From the NCBI RefSeq assembly GCF_003143935.1, contig NZ_QFRX01000001.1, forward strand, positions 4,451,957 to 4,515,956: a stretch of DNA of 64,000 nt. Reading direction: 5' to 3'. The notes below the pieces were generated by a model. That model ran no database searches. It saw nothing but the letters and a program-made list of their open reading frames with translations, and had not been told where the DNA came from. The stretch comes from Streptomyces sp. Act143 (GTDB lineage Bacteria > Actinomycetota > Actinomycetes > Streptomycetales > Streptomycetaceae). This document shows, piece by piece, positions 50,902 to 59,154 of the stretch; position 1 is the first letter of the stretch, and each line of letters begins with the position of its first letter. The translations under genes were made by a program, and so were the position numbers.

Positions 50902-50910
50902 GATCGAATC

Positions 50911-51489
50911 ATGTCGGTACAAGAACGCAAGCAGCGCGAACGGGCCGAGCGCGAGCGCCTCATCGTGGCGACAGCCCGCGAACTCGCCGAGCAGCAGGGC
51001 TGGGACGCGGTCACCACCCGCCGCCTCGCCGAGCGCATCGAATACAGCCAGCCCGTCCTCTACAGCCACTTCCGCGGCAAACGGGAGATCATCGGCGCCG
51101 TCGCCCTCCAGGGCGCCACCGAGATGGCCCTCGCGATGCGCGCCGCGACCGCCTCCGCCGACGGCCCGCGCGCCCGGGTCACCGCCCTCGCCCGCGCCTA
51201 CCTGGACTTCGCCGAGCACAACCCGGCCGTCTACGACGCCCTGTTCCAGCTCGACGGCGGCCTCGCGTACGCGCAGGAGGACACCCCGGAGCAGCTCAAG
51301 GACGCCTTCGCCGCCCTGCTGGAGTGCCTCGGCGAGGTCGCCGGGGACGGCATCGCCCCGGGGCTGTTCACCGAGCTGTTCTGGGCATGCCTGCACGGCA
51401 TCGCGACCCTCACCCGCACACGGAGGCTGCCGCCGGAATACACCGAACAGCGACTGGAACTGCTGGTGGACCGGCTCGCCGCGCTCTGA
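50911..51489 (+). CDS. TetR-family repressor
   Basis: A 192-residue regulator. The N-terminal helix-turn-helix lies at about residues 14-62 (RERLIVATARELAEQQGWDAVTTRRLAERIEYSQPVLYSHFRGKREII). It is followed by a helical ligand domain (ARAYLDFAEHNPAVYDALFQLDGGLAYAQEDTPEQLKDAF, LFWACLHGIATLTRTRRLPPEY) of the TetR_C_33-like sort. Palindromes CTAGC-N3-GCTAG at 50838 and 50889 flank the divergent promoter, so it likely represses the DUF1772/DUF4267 pair and itself. It is probably not the regulator of the CTGACG sites, whose sequence is different. Confidence 0.88.
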   Translation: MSVQERKQRERAERERLIVATARELAEQQGWDAVTTRRLAERIEYSQPVLYSHFRGKREIIGAVALQGATEMALAMRAATASADGPRARVTALARAYLDFAEHNPAVYDALFQLDGGLAYAQEDTPEQLKDAFAALLECLGEVAGDGIAPGLFTELFWACLHGIATLTRTRRLPPEYTEQRLELLVDRLAAL

Positions 51490-51501
51490 ATCAGCCGGAC
51501 C

Positions 51502-52995
51502 TCACCCGGGCCACACGATCGCCTGCACCTCGCTGTACGCGTGCAGCGCGTAGGAGCCGACGTCCCGTCCGACCCCGCTCCTCTTGAACCCCCCGAACGG
51601 CGCCTCCATGTTCCGCCCGACCGTGTTCACACCGACCCCGCCCGCCCGCAGCCGCCGGGCCACCCGGAAGGCGCGGGCCACGTCGGCGGACCAGACGTAG
51701 TCGATGAGGCCGTAGTCGGAGTCGTTGGCGAGGGCGATGCCCTCCTCCTCGTCGTCGAAGGGGACCACGGAGACGACCGGTCCGAAGATCTCCTCGCGGA
51801 CGACGCGCATGGTGGGGGTGCAGTCCGCGAGGAGGGTGGGGGCGACGTAGAAGCCGTGCTCGTACGACGGCCGCTCCCCGCCCGCGACGACGGTCGCCCC
51901 TTCCTTCCGCCCCAGCTCCACATACGACTCGACCCGTTCCCGGTGCGCGGCGGAGATCACCGGCCCCACCACCGTGTCCGGCTCGCGCGGGTCCCCGACC
52001 TTCAGCCGCCCCGCGTATCCGGCCAGCCCGTCCACCAGGCGGTCGTACACCCCCCGTTGGGCCAGCACACGCGTCGGTGCCGTGCAGATCTGTCCGCTGT
52101 AGAAGGAGAAGGTCGTGCCGATGCCGGCCACCGCCGAGGCGAGGTCCGCGTCGTCGAAGACGACCGCCGCGCCCTTGCCGCCCAGCTCCATCAGCTGCCG
52201 CTTCATGCCGCGCCCGCACACCTCGGCGATGCGCTGTCCGACCGCCGTGGAGCCGGTGAAGCTGACCATGTCGACGTCCGGGGAGTCCACCGCCGCCTCA
52301 CCGACCCCGGCCGAGCGGCCGGAGACGACGTTCAGCACGCCCCTCGGCACCCCGGCCGCCTCCAGCGCCTCCGCCATCCGGTACACCGACAGCGGGTCCT
52401 GCGGGGCCGGCTTCACGACCACCGTGTTGCCCATCGCCAGGGCGGGGGCGATCTTGCCGGCCGGGTTGGCCCACGGGTTGTTGTACGAGGTGATGCAGGT
52501 GACGACCCCGACGGGCTGGCGGACGGCCAGCGCGCCCATCACCCCGGCCCTCCCCATCGGACCGGCCTCGTTGATCTGCGGCGGGATCGCCCACTCGGCG
52601 CTCTCCACGCGCGCGTACCGCCGGAAGCGGGCGACCCCGACACCGACCTGCATCGCCCGCGCGGTGCCGGTGGTGGCACCGGTCTCCGCCTGGGCGAGTT
52701 CGGCGTACGGCGCGAAACGCTCGGCGATGACCCCGGCCGCCCGGCCCAGGATCGCCGACCGCTCCTCGGGAGACGTGCGCGACCACGGCCCGAGGGCCTC
52801 GCGGGCCGCGGCACACGCCGCCCGCACCTGGTCCCGCGAGGCCTCCGGCGCCCACCCGACGGTCTCCTCGGTCGCCGGGTCGACGACCGCGTAGTGGCCG
52901 CCCTCGGGCTCGGTCCACTCACCCCCGATGAACAGCCGCTCACTGACCGCCCGCCCACCGCCCGGTCCCGCCGGGTGCCCGCCGCCCGAGCTCAC
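51502..52995 (-). CDS. Aldehyde dehydrogenase
   Basis: A 497-residue NAD(P)-dependent enzyme oxidising an aldehyde to an acid. It has the complete ALDH fold: SYNNPWANPAGKIAPALAMGNTVVVKPAPQ, VSFTGSTAVGQRI, catalytic Glu in MELGGKGA, catalytic Cys in FYSGQICTAP, EEIFGPVVSVVPFD and NMEAPFGGFKRSGVGRD. The GTG start 52995 overlaps the stop of the upstream amidohydrolase as GTGA; this adds a short Gly-rich leader (MSSGGGHPAG) before the usual SERLFIGGEW. It is last in the leftward catabolic cluster 51.5-58.9 kb, probably finishing degradation of an aldehyde intermediate. Confidence 0.9.
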   Translation of the reverse strand: MSSGGGHPAGPGGGRAVSERLFIGGEWTEPEGGHYAVVDPATEETVGWAPEASRDQVRAACAAAREALGPWSRTSPEERSAILGRAAGVIAERFAPYAELAQAETGATTGTARAMQVGVGVARFRRYARVESAEWAIPPQINEAGPMGRAGVMGALAVRQPVGVVTCITSYNNPWANPAGKIAPALAMGNTVVVKPAPQDPLSVYRMAEALEAAGVPRGVLNVVSGRSAGVGEAAVDSPDVDMVSFTGSTAVGQRIAEVCGRGMKRQLMELGGKGAAVVFDDADLASAVAGIGTTFSFYSGQICTAPTRVLAQRGVYDRLVDGLAGYAGRLKVGDPREPDTVVGPVISAAHRERVESYVELGRKEGATVVAGGERPSYEHGFYVAPTLLADCTPTMRVVREEIFGPVVSVVPFDDEEEGIALANDSDYGLIDYVWSADVARAFRVARRLRAGGVGVNTVGRNMEAPFGGFKRSGVGRDVGSYALHAYSEVQAIVWPG

Positions 52996-54716
52996 CGGGT
53001 GCTCACCGTCCGGGTGTCCCGTCCCGAGCGCAGCACCTTCCCGGGGACCGCCCCGCTCACCACGTCGTCCCGGATCGCCTCGATGCCGTTGACCCACACG
53101 GCCCGTATCCCGATGGCCTTGGAGTCCAGCCGCGGACTGTCGCCCGGCAGGTCGTGCACCAGGGTGGCCGTGCCCGCGTCGATCCGTTCCGGGTCGAAGA
53201 GCACGAGGTCGGCATGCCAGCCCTCCTGTATCCGTCCGCGTTCGCGCAGCCCGAAGAGGCGGGCCGGATCGTCGGTCAGCATCTTCACCGCCTGCTCCAG
53301 CGTCGCGAGCTTCCGCCCCCGCAGACAGTCCCCGATGAACCGGGTCGTGTACGGCGCCCCGCACATCCGGTCCAGATGCGCCCCCGCGTCCGAGCCGCCC
53401 AGCAGCACGTCCTCGTGCTGCCAGGTCTCGGCGCGCAGCGCCCAGGAGGCGGGGTCGTTGTCGGTGGGCATGGGCCACAGGACGGTACGGAGGCCGTCGG
53501 CGGCGCAGATCTCGACGAGGCAGTGGAAGGGGTCCTGTCCTCGCTCCGCCGCGATGTCCCGTACGACCCGCCCGCTCAGCCCGCGGTTGGCCTCGCTGTA
53601 CGTGTCGCCGATGACGTACCGACCGAAGTCGGCGAGCCGCCGGAAGACGCCGGCCTCCTTGGACCGGGCACGCTCCAGCATCCCCGCCCGTACCTCCGGG
53701 TCGCGGAGCCTGTCGATCCGCTCGGGGACGGGCAGGCCGAGGACCGGTCCCCAGCCGGGGATGAGGTTGAGCGCGCAGAAGGTGCCCAGGGACATGTTCA
53801 TCGGGGTGAGGATCGGCATGGTGAGGGCGACGATCCGGCCGCCCGCCTTGCGCGCCCGCTCGCTCGCGAACAGCTGGCGCGGCACGCGCTCGGGGACGGT
53901 GGCGTCGACGGTGAGCACGTTCCAGTTGAGGGGCCGCCCGGCCGCCGCGCTCATCTCCACGAACAGGTCGATCTCGGCGTCGCTGAACTGGTCGAGGCAC
54001 CCGGCGACGATGGCCTCGATCTGTGTGCCCTCGTGTTCGCCGACCGCCTGGGAGAGCGCGACGAGTTCGGCGGGGCGGGCGTGCCGGGAGGCGACCGGCT
54101 TGCCGTCGCCGTCGGAGTGGGTGGTCGACTGGGTGGTGGACAGTCCCCAGGCACCGGCGTCCATGGCCTCGTGCAGGAGCCGGAGCATGGCGTCGAGTTG
54201 CTCGTCGCTCGGCTGCCCGCCGACGGCGTCCGGCCCCATGACGTACCTGCGCAGGGCGCAATGCCCCACCATGAAACCGGCGTTGACCGCGATCCGCCCC
54301 TCCAGGGCGTCCAGGTACTCCCCGAACGACTCCCAGCTCCAGGGTGCCCCCTCCTCCAGGGAGACCAGGGACATGCCCTCGACCTTGGACATCATCCGGC
54401 GGGTGTAGTCGGCGTCCCCCGGCCGCAGCGGGGCGAGGGTGAAGCCGCAGTTCCCGGCCGCGACGGTGGTCACGCCGTGGTTGAGGGAGGGGGTGGCGTA
54501 CGGGTCCCAGAACAGCTGGGCGTCGTAATGGGTGTGGGGGTCGACGAAGCCGGGGGCGAGAACGAGGCCGGTGGCGTCCTCGGTGGTGGCGGCTTCGGCG
54601 GTGATCCCTGCACCGATCGCGACGACCCGGCCGTCGCGGAGGCCGACGTCGGCGATGCGGGCGGGCGCACCGGTACCGTCCACGACGGTCGCGCCCTTGA
54701 TGAGGTGGTCGAGCAT
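52992..54716 (-). CDS. Amidohydrolase of the N-acyl-D-amino-acid deacylase type
   Basis: A 574-residue metal-dependent hydrolase. It shows LDHLIKGATVVDGTGAPARIADVGLRDGRVVAIG at the start, the metal site PGFVDPHTHYDAQ (H61, H63), GVTTVAAGNCGFTLAP, GHCALR, and DVLLGGSDAGAHLDRMCGAPYTTRF (metal Asp). This is the D-aminoacylase/amidohydrolase-3 pattern. In this setting it more likely opens a cyclic amide or imide or hydrolyses an N-acyl compound than acts on D-amino acids; substrate unknown. It is coupled to the ALDH gene by a four-base overlap and follows the LLM gene by 15 bases. Confidence 0.85.
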   Translation of the reverse strand: MLDHLIKGATVVDGTGAPARIADVGLRDGRVVAIGAGITAEAATTEDATGLVLAPGFVDPHTHYDAQLFWDPYATPSLNHGVTTVAAGNCGFTLAPLRPGDADYTRRMMSKVEGMSLVSLEEGAPWSWESFGEYLDALEGRIAVNAGFMVGHCALRRYVMGPDAVGGQPSDEQLDAMLRLLHEAMDAGAWGLSTTQSTTHSDGDGKPVASRHARPAELVALSQAVGEHEGTQIEAIVAGCLDQFSDAEIDLFVEMSAAAGRPLNWNVLTVDATVPERVPRQLFASERARKAGGRIVALTMPILTPMNMSLGTFCALNLIPGWGPVLGLPVPERIDRLRDPEVRAGMLERARSKEAGVFRRLADFGRYVIGDTYSEANRGLSGRVVRDIAAERGQDPFHCLVEICAADGLRTVLWPMPTDNDPASWALRAETWQHEDVLLGGSDAGAHLDRMCGAPYTTRFIGDCLRGRKLATLEQAVKMLTDDPARLFGLRERGRIQEGWHADLVLFDPERIDAGTATLVHDLPGDSPRLDSKAIGIRAVWVNGIEAIRDDVVSGAVPGKVLRSGRDTRTVSTR

Positions 54717-54731
54717 GCTGCCTGAACCCCC

Positions 54732-55850
54732 TTACGCGCTCTGCCGGAACCTCGTCGTCCGGTGCACCGGGTCCGTGTCGATCTTCGGGATCACGTGCTC
54801 CCCGATCAGCCGGATCGTCTGCAGCGTCTCCTCCTTCGGCACCCCCACCGGCAACCCGAAGCTCAGCTGGTCCGCGCCCGCCTGCTCCCACCGCTTGCAC
54901 TGGGTGAGCACCTCGGCCGGGTCCCCGCAGATCAGCAGCTCCTCCTCGATCAGCAGCTCCACGAACTCCGGCGTGTACTCCGGCAGGGTCTCCGGCCACA
55001 CCGGGAACCCCTCGGGCCGCGGGAAGGTGTCGTGGTAGCGGAAGACGAGCGAGGGCAGGTAGTGCAGCCCGCCGTTGACCGCGATCTCGATCGCCTCGGC
55101 GTGCGTGGGCGCGCAGATGGCCGTGGTCGTCACCATCACGTTGTCGTTGACGAAGTCGCCGACCGGTTCGGCGTTCACGACGGAGTTCTTGTACTGCTCC
55201 AGCACCCACTCCATGTCGGACACCTTCTGGATGCTGAACCCCAGCACCCCGAGCCCCTTCTTCGCGGCCATCGCGTACGACGGCGGCGACCCGGCCGCGT
55301 ACCACATCGCCGGGTGCGACTTGCCGTACGGCTTGGGCAGGACCTTGCGCGGCGGCAGCTGCCAGTGCTTGCCCTGGAAGCCGACGTACTCGTCCTGGAG
55401 CCACATCTTGGGGAACTCGGCGATGGTCTCTTCCCAGATCTCCTTGGTGTAGTTCATGTCGGTGATGCCGGGCAGGAAGCCGAGGATCTCGTGCGAGCCG
55501 GCGCCGCGGCCGGACCCGAACTCGAAGCGCCCCTCGGAGAGATGGTCGAGCATGGCGACCTTCTCGGCGACCTTCACGGGGTGGTTGACCTGGGCGAGCG
55601 GGTTGAAGATCCCGGACCCGAGGTGGATGCGTTCCGTGGCGTGCGCCAGGTACCCGAGGAAGACGTCGTTGGCCGACAGATGCGAGTACTCCTCCAGGAA
55701 GTGGTGCTCGGAGGCCCAGGCGTACTTGAAGCCCGACGTGTCCGCCTGGATGACGTACTCGGTCTCCTCCATCAGCGCCTTGTGCTCCGCGAGCGGATCG
55801 GTCTCGGCGCGTTTGCCCACGTATCCCTGTACAAAGAGCCCGAATTCCAA
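54732..55850 (-). CDS. LLM-class flavin-dependent oxidoreductase (group A)
   Basis: A 372-residue luciferase-like enzyme: MEFGLFVQGYVGKRAE, FKYAWASEHHFLEEYSHLSAN, IHLGSGIFNPLAQVNHPVKVAEKVAMLDHLSEGRFEFGSGRGAGSHEI, HPAMWYAAGSPPSYAMAAKKGLGVLGF. It is close to bacterial-luciferase alpha-type monooxygenases, so FMN (or F420) with oxygen is likely. The start is TTG 55850 with weak ribosome-site support; GTG 55860 is in another frame. It is first of three coupled leftward genes and is preceded by two CTGACG-N3-CGTCAG operators at 55910 and 55937. Confidence 0.85.
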   Translation of the reverse strand: MEFGLFVQGYVGKRAETDPLAEHKALMEETEYVIQADTSGFKYAWASEHHFLEEYSHLSANDVFLGYLAHATERIHLGSGIFNPLAQVNHPVKVAEKVAMLDHLSEGRFEFGSGRGAGSHEILGFLPGITDMNYTKEIWEETIAEFPKMWLQDEYVGFQGKHWQLPPRKVLPKPYGKSHPAMWYAAGSPPSYAMAAKKGLGVLGFSIQKVSDMEWVLEQYKNSVVNAEPVGDFVNDNVMVTTTAICAPTHAEAIEIAVNGGLHYLPSLVFRYHDTFPRPEGFPVWPETLPEYTPEFVELLIEEELLICGDPAEVLTQCKRWEQAGADQLSFGLPVGVPKEETLQTIRLIGEHVIPKIDTDPVHRTTRFRQSA

Positions 55851-55909
55851 GGCGGTTCACCGTCCCCAGTCCAGGTGAGTCCTACTAGTCCTGTGAGTCC
55901 TAAGACTTT

Positions 55910-55924
55910 CTGACGTCCCGTCAG
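55910..55924. promoter_or_regulatory. CTGACG-N3-CGTCAG operator, copy 2
   Basis: CTGACGTCCCGTCAG, extended by flanking TTT and AAA to a 21-bp palindrome (55907-55927). It lies 60 bases before the LLM start, in the spacer behind the SDR stop. Confidence 0.8.
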
Positions 55925-55936
55925 AAAGGTCAATAG

Positions 55937-55951
55937 CTGACGGCACGTCAG
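55937..55951. promoter_or_regulatory. CTGACG-N3-CGTCAG operator, copy 3
   Basis: CTGACGGCACGTCAG. Its centre is 27 bases from that of copy 2, and it overlaps the stop codon of the SDR gene (55948). The pair suggests binding of two repressor dimers at the promoter of the LLM-deacylase-ALDH operon. Confidence 0.8.
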
Positions 55952-56718
55952 ATGACGCTGACCCCCGCCAGCCACCCGCCGTCGATCACGAACGGCTGTC
56001 CCGTGATGTACGAGGAGTCGTCCGACGTCAGGAACAGCGCCAGCCGCGCCACCTCCTCCGGCCGTCCGATCCGGCCGAGCGGCACGAGCTTGCGGTACAG
56101 CTCGTCGAGGGCCCGGCTCATCCCCTCCGCGTCGGCGTCCGGGTCCAGCTGGGCCGGGTTGGCCATCGCGGTGTCGACGGCGCCGGGGCACAGGGCGTTG
56201 ACGCGGATGCGGCGGTCCGCGAGTTCCAGGGCTGCGACCCGGGTGAGACCGAGGACGGCGTGCTTGCTGGCCGTGTAGCTGCCGACGGCCGCCATGCCGG
56301 TCAGGCCGGTGTAAGAGGCGGTGTTGACGATGGTGCCGCCGTCCTCCATCACCGGCGCGACGGTCTTGATGCCGAGGAAGCAGCCGACCTGGTTGACCCG
56401 GACGACCTGCATGAACTCGTCGAGGGGCGTGTCCACGAGGGAGTTGAAGCGCAGGATGCCGGCGTTGTTGACGAGGCCGTCCACGCGCCCGAAGGCGTTC
56501 TTGACGACGCTCACCGCGGACCGCCACTGCTCCTCGTCGCCGACGTCGAGATGGACGTACCGCGCCCCGATGTCCCGCGCGAGCGCCTCCCCCGGCTCGT
56601 CGAGCACATCGGCGACCACGACCTCGGCCCCCTCCGCCCTGAAGAGCCGGGCCTCCTGCTCTCCCTGTCCGCGCGCCGCGCCGGTGACGATGACGACGCG
56701 TCCGTCCAGCTTGCCCAT
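55948..56718 (-). CDS. Short-chain dehydrogenase/reductase (SDR)
   Basis: A 256-residue classical SDR: VVIVTGAARGQGEQEA (nucleotide site), VVVADVLDEPG (the aspartate favours NAD), LVNNAGILRF, VNTASYTGL (catalytic Ser), YTASKHAVLGL (Tyr/Lys), PGAVDTAM, and YITGQPFVIDGGW. It probably oxidises a secondary alcohol formed by the cluster. The ATG 56718 has GAGGAGA seven bases upstream. It lies 12 bases behind the second LLM gene and ends within operator copy 3. Confidence 0.92.
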   Translation of the reverse strand: MGKLDGRVVIVTGAARGQGEQEARLFRAEGAEVVVADVLDEPGEALARDIGARYVHLDVGDEEQWRSAVSVVKNAFGRVDGLVNNAGILRFNSLVDTPLDEFMQVVRVNQVGCFLGIKTVAPVMEDGGTIVNTASYTGLTGMAAVGSYTASKHAVLGLTRVAALELADRRIRVNALCPGAVDTAMANPAQLDPDADAEGMSRALDELYRKLVPLGRIGRPEEVARLALFLTSDDSSYITGQPFVIDGGWLAGVSVI

Positions 56719-56729
56719 CCGGCATCTCC

Positions 56730-57647
56730 TCAGAGGTGGGGCGCCACTTCGGCGCCGAAGGCCGCTATCTGGTCGGTGAGTTCGGTGCGGGCGCGGCTGC
56801 GGAACCGCACCTGGATCTGGTGGACGCCCATCGCCCGGTAGGCGCGCAGGGACTCGGCGAGTTCCTCGGCGGTGCCGGTGAGGGTGCGGCGGCCGACGTC
56901 CCAGCCGGGCCTGCCGATGTACAGGGGTTCGGCGATGGCGCCGACGGTCAGCGGCTCCCCGATGCCGGCCTCCTCGCGCAGCCGGGTCAGCTCGGCGATC
57001 TGCGCGGGCAGCCGGTCCCTGGGGTCGCCCTGCGGCAGCCAGCCGTCGCCCTTGAGCGCGGCCCGCCGGACGGCGGCGGGCGAGGAGCCGCCGACCCAGA
57101 CCGGGACGTGCGGCTGGGCGGGGCGGGGCCGCTGGCCCAGGCCCTGGAAGTCGTAGAACTTGCCGTGGTGCTCGGGGAACTCCTCGGGCCCCAGCGCGGC
57201 CCGCAGCGCGTCGACGCACTCGTCGAGCAGGGCCCCGCGCTGCCGGAAGTCCAGCCCCAGCGCCGCGAACTCCTCCGCCACGTGCCCGGCCCCGACCCCG
57301 AGGATCAGGCGACCGTTCGACAGGTGGTCGAGGGTGGCGTACTGCTTGGCGGTGAGCAGCGGGTGCCGCAGTCCGACGACGGCGACATGGCTGAGCAGCC
57401 GGATGTCCTCGGTCGCGGCGGCCAGATAGGCGAGGGTGGCGACGGGGTCGTACCAGACCGTGCTCATCGCGGGGGCGAGGCGGCGCGGGATGGCGACGTG
57501 GTCGCAGCTCGCGACGTAGCCGAACCCGGCGCTCTCGGCGGCGCGGGCCACGGCGACGAGGTCGTCCGGGCCCGCGGCGGCCTCCCAGGGCTCGGTGTAG
57601 AGCGTGCTCTGGGACTGGACGGGGAGCTGGATGCCGTACTCGATCAC
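56730..57647 (-). CDS. F420-type LLM-class oxidoreductase
   Basis: A 305-residue luciferase-like enzyme: VIEYGIQLPVQSQSTLYTEPWE, AGFGYVASCDHVAIPRRLAPAMSTVWYDPVATLAYLAAATEDIRLLSHVAVVGLRHPLLTAKQYATLDHLSNGRLILGVGAGHVAEEF, PVWVGGSSPAAVRRAALKGDGW. The pattern fits the TIGR03619-like F420 group. GTG 57647 overlaps the amidohydrolase stop as GTGA and gives a normal first strand; GTG 57662 is an alternative. Second gene of the leftward operon starting at 58885. Confidence 0.85.
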   Translation of the reverse strand: MIEYGIQLPVQSQSTLYTEPWEAAAGPDDLVAVARAAESAGFGYVASCDHVAIPRRLAPAMSTVWYDPVATLAYLAAATEDIRLLSHVAVVGLRHPLLTAKQYATLDHLSNGRLILGVGAGHVAEEFAALGLDFRQRGALLDECVDALRAALGPEEFPEHHGKFYDFQGLGQRPRPAQPHVPVWVGGSSPAAVRRAALKGDGWLPQGDPRDRLPAQIAELTRLREEAGIGEPLTVGAIAEPLYIGRPGWDVGRRTLTGTAEELAESLRAYRAMGVHQIQVRFRSRARTELTDQIAAFGAEVAPHL

Positions 57648-58885
57648 CGGGGACCGCCCCACAGCCCGTCCGGCGTGAGCCCGAGCAGTTCGATGGCGTT
57701 GCCGCGGACGATGCGGTCGACGACGTCGGGGGCGAGGTGCCCCATCTGCGCCTCACCGACCTCGCGGGACTTCGGCCAGGTGGAGTCGGAGTGCGGGTAG
57801 TCGGTCTCGTACAGGACGTTGCCGACGCCGATGGCGTCCAGGTTCCGCAGCCCGAAGGCGTCGTCGAAGAAGCAGCCGTAGACGTGCTCGGCGAAGAGCT
57901 CGGACGGCGGGCGGTGGACCTTGTCGGCGACCCCGCCCCAGCCGCGGTTCTCCTCCCACACCACGTCGGCGCGTTCGAGGATGTACGGGATCCAGCCGAT
58001 CTGCCCTTCCGCGTACATCACCTTCAGGTCCGGGAAGCGCTCGAACTTGCCGCTCATCAGCCAGTCCACCATGGAGAAGCAGCAGTTGGCGAAGGTGATG
58101 GTGGAGCCGACGGCGGGCGGGGCGTCGGCGGAGGTGGACGGCATACGGCTGGAGGAGCCGATGTGCATGGCGATGACGGTGCCGGTCTCGTCGCAGGCGG
58201 CGAGGAAGGGGTCCCAGGCGTCGGTGTGGACGGACGGCAGGCCGAGGTGCGGGGGTATTTCGGAGAAGGCGACGGCCCGGACGCCCTTCGCCGCCATGCG
58301 GCGGACCTCGGCGGCGGCGAGCTCGGCGTCCCAGAGCGGGATGAGGGTGAGGGGGATCAGCCGGCCGCGGGCGGCGGGGCCGCACCACTCCTCCACCATC
58401 CAGTCGTTGTAGGCCTGGACGCAGAGCAGCCCGAGCTCGCGGTCCGACGCCTCGGTGAAGGTCTGGCCGCAGAAGCGCGGGAAGGTGGGGAAGCAGAGGG
58501 CGGACTGGACGTGGTTGACGTCCATGTCGGCGAGGCGGGCGGGGACGTCGTACGACCCCTGCCGCATCTGCTCGTAGGTGATGATCTCCAGCTTGATCTC
58601 GTCCCTGCTGCAGCCGACGGCGGTGTCGAGGCGGGTGAGGGGGCGATGGAGGTCCTCGTAGACCCACCAGTCGCCGATCGGGCCGTCCGTCTGCCCCGGG
58701 GTGCCCATGACGGGCTTGAACCGGCCGCCCAGGAAGGTCATTTCCTTCAGCGGGGCGCGGACTACGCGCGGACCGACGTCCAGATACTTCTTCGGAAGCC
58801 GGTTCTGCCAGACGTCGGCGGGCTCAACGGTGTGGTCGTCGACGGAGATGATCAACGGGAAGGTGTTTCCGGTGGCGGTCTCCAT
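57644..58885 (-). CDS. Amidohydrolase-2 family metal-dependent hydrolase/decarboxylase
   Basis: A 413-residue TIM-barrel enzyme: IISVDDHTVEPADVWQNRLPKKYLDVGPRVV (DxH metal-type motif), NHVQSALCFPTFPRFCGQTF, VIAMHIGSSSRMPSTSADAPP, YAEGQIGWIPYILERADVVWEEN, and ETDYPHSDSTWPKSREV (metal Asp region). Relatives decarboxylate or hydrolyse ring-type carboxylates (ACMSD-like). It heads the leftward cluster and an operator copy lies 22 bases before the ATG. GTG 58894 would add three residues. Confidence 0.85.
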   Translation of the reverse strand: METATGNTFPLIISVDDHTVEPADVWQNRLPKKYLDVGPRVVRAPLKEMTFLGGRFKPVMGTPGQTDGPIGDWWVYEDLHRPLTRLDTAVGCSRDEIKLEIITYEQMRQGSYDVPARLADMDVNHVQSALCFPTFPRFCGQTFTEASDRELGLLCVQAYNDWMVEEWCGPAARGRLIPLTLIPLWDAELAAAEVRRMAAKGVRAVAFSEIPPHLGLPSVHTDAWDPFLAACDETGTVIAMHIGSSSRMPSTSADAPPAVGSTITFANCCFSMVDWLMSGKFERFPDLKVMYAEGQIGWIPYILERADVVWEENRGWGGVADKVHRPPSELFAEHVYGCFFDDAFGLRNLDAIGVGNVLYETDYPHSDSTWPKSREVGEAQMGHLAPDVVDRIVRGNAIELLGLTPDGLWGGPR

Positions 58886-58906
58886 GGGGGCCACCGTAGC
58901 GCCGAT

Positions 58907-58921
58907 CTGACGACCCGTCAG
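58907..58921. promoter_or_regulatory. CTGACG-N3-CGTCAG operator, copy 4
   Basis: CTGACGACCCGTCAG, a perfect 6-3-6 palindrome placed 22 bases before the ATG of the amidohydrolase gene. Same pattern as at 33133, 55910 and 55937. Confidence 0.8.
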
Positions 58922-59080
58922 CTACGGCGACGGCGCCTGCTCGTGGTGGTTTCTGCGCGGAAAACGCCCCGGACCGCACCCGCACGTGTGCGGAGGGGGC
59001 GTGGGGGGCTTGTGATTTACCGCGCGCCTACCTGTGATCACTCTCTCCAGAGCTGACGCATCTGCCATGAACAAGGCAAA

Positions 59081-59124
59081 CTGGCGGGGTTGCCCACTGT
59101 GTCTGGCGGGGTTGCTCACTGTGT
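59081..59124 (+). promoter_or_regulatory. Two 22-bp direct repeats upstream of afsR
   Basis: CTGGCGGGGTTGCCCACTGT+GT (59081-59102) and the same with one base changed (59103-59124), directly abutting. A degenerate third start CTGACCGGG follows. A period of 22 bases equals two helical turns, the spacing liked by SARP-type activators. The end is 30 bases before the afsR ATG. Likely promoter or binding region. Confidence 0.55.
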
Positions 59125-59154
59125 CTGACCGGGTCTGTGTCTAAGGGGACGGCG

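Noticed and set aside
50911..51489. This TetR as regulator of the CTGACG palindromes
   Set aside because: Its own flanking sites are CTAGC-N3-GCTAG, a different sequence, so another regulator is more likely for the CTGACG sites.
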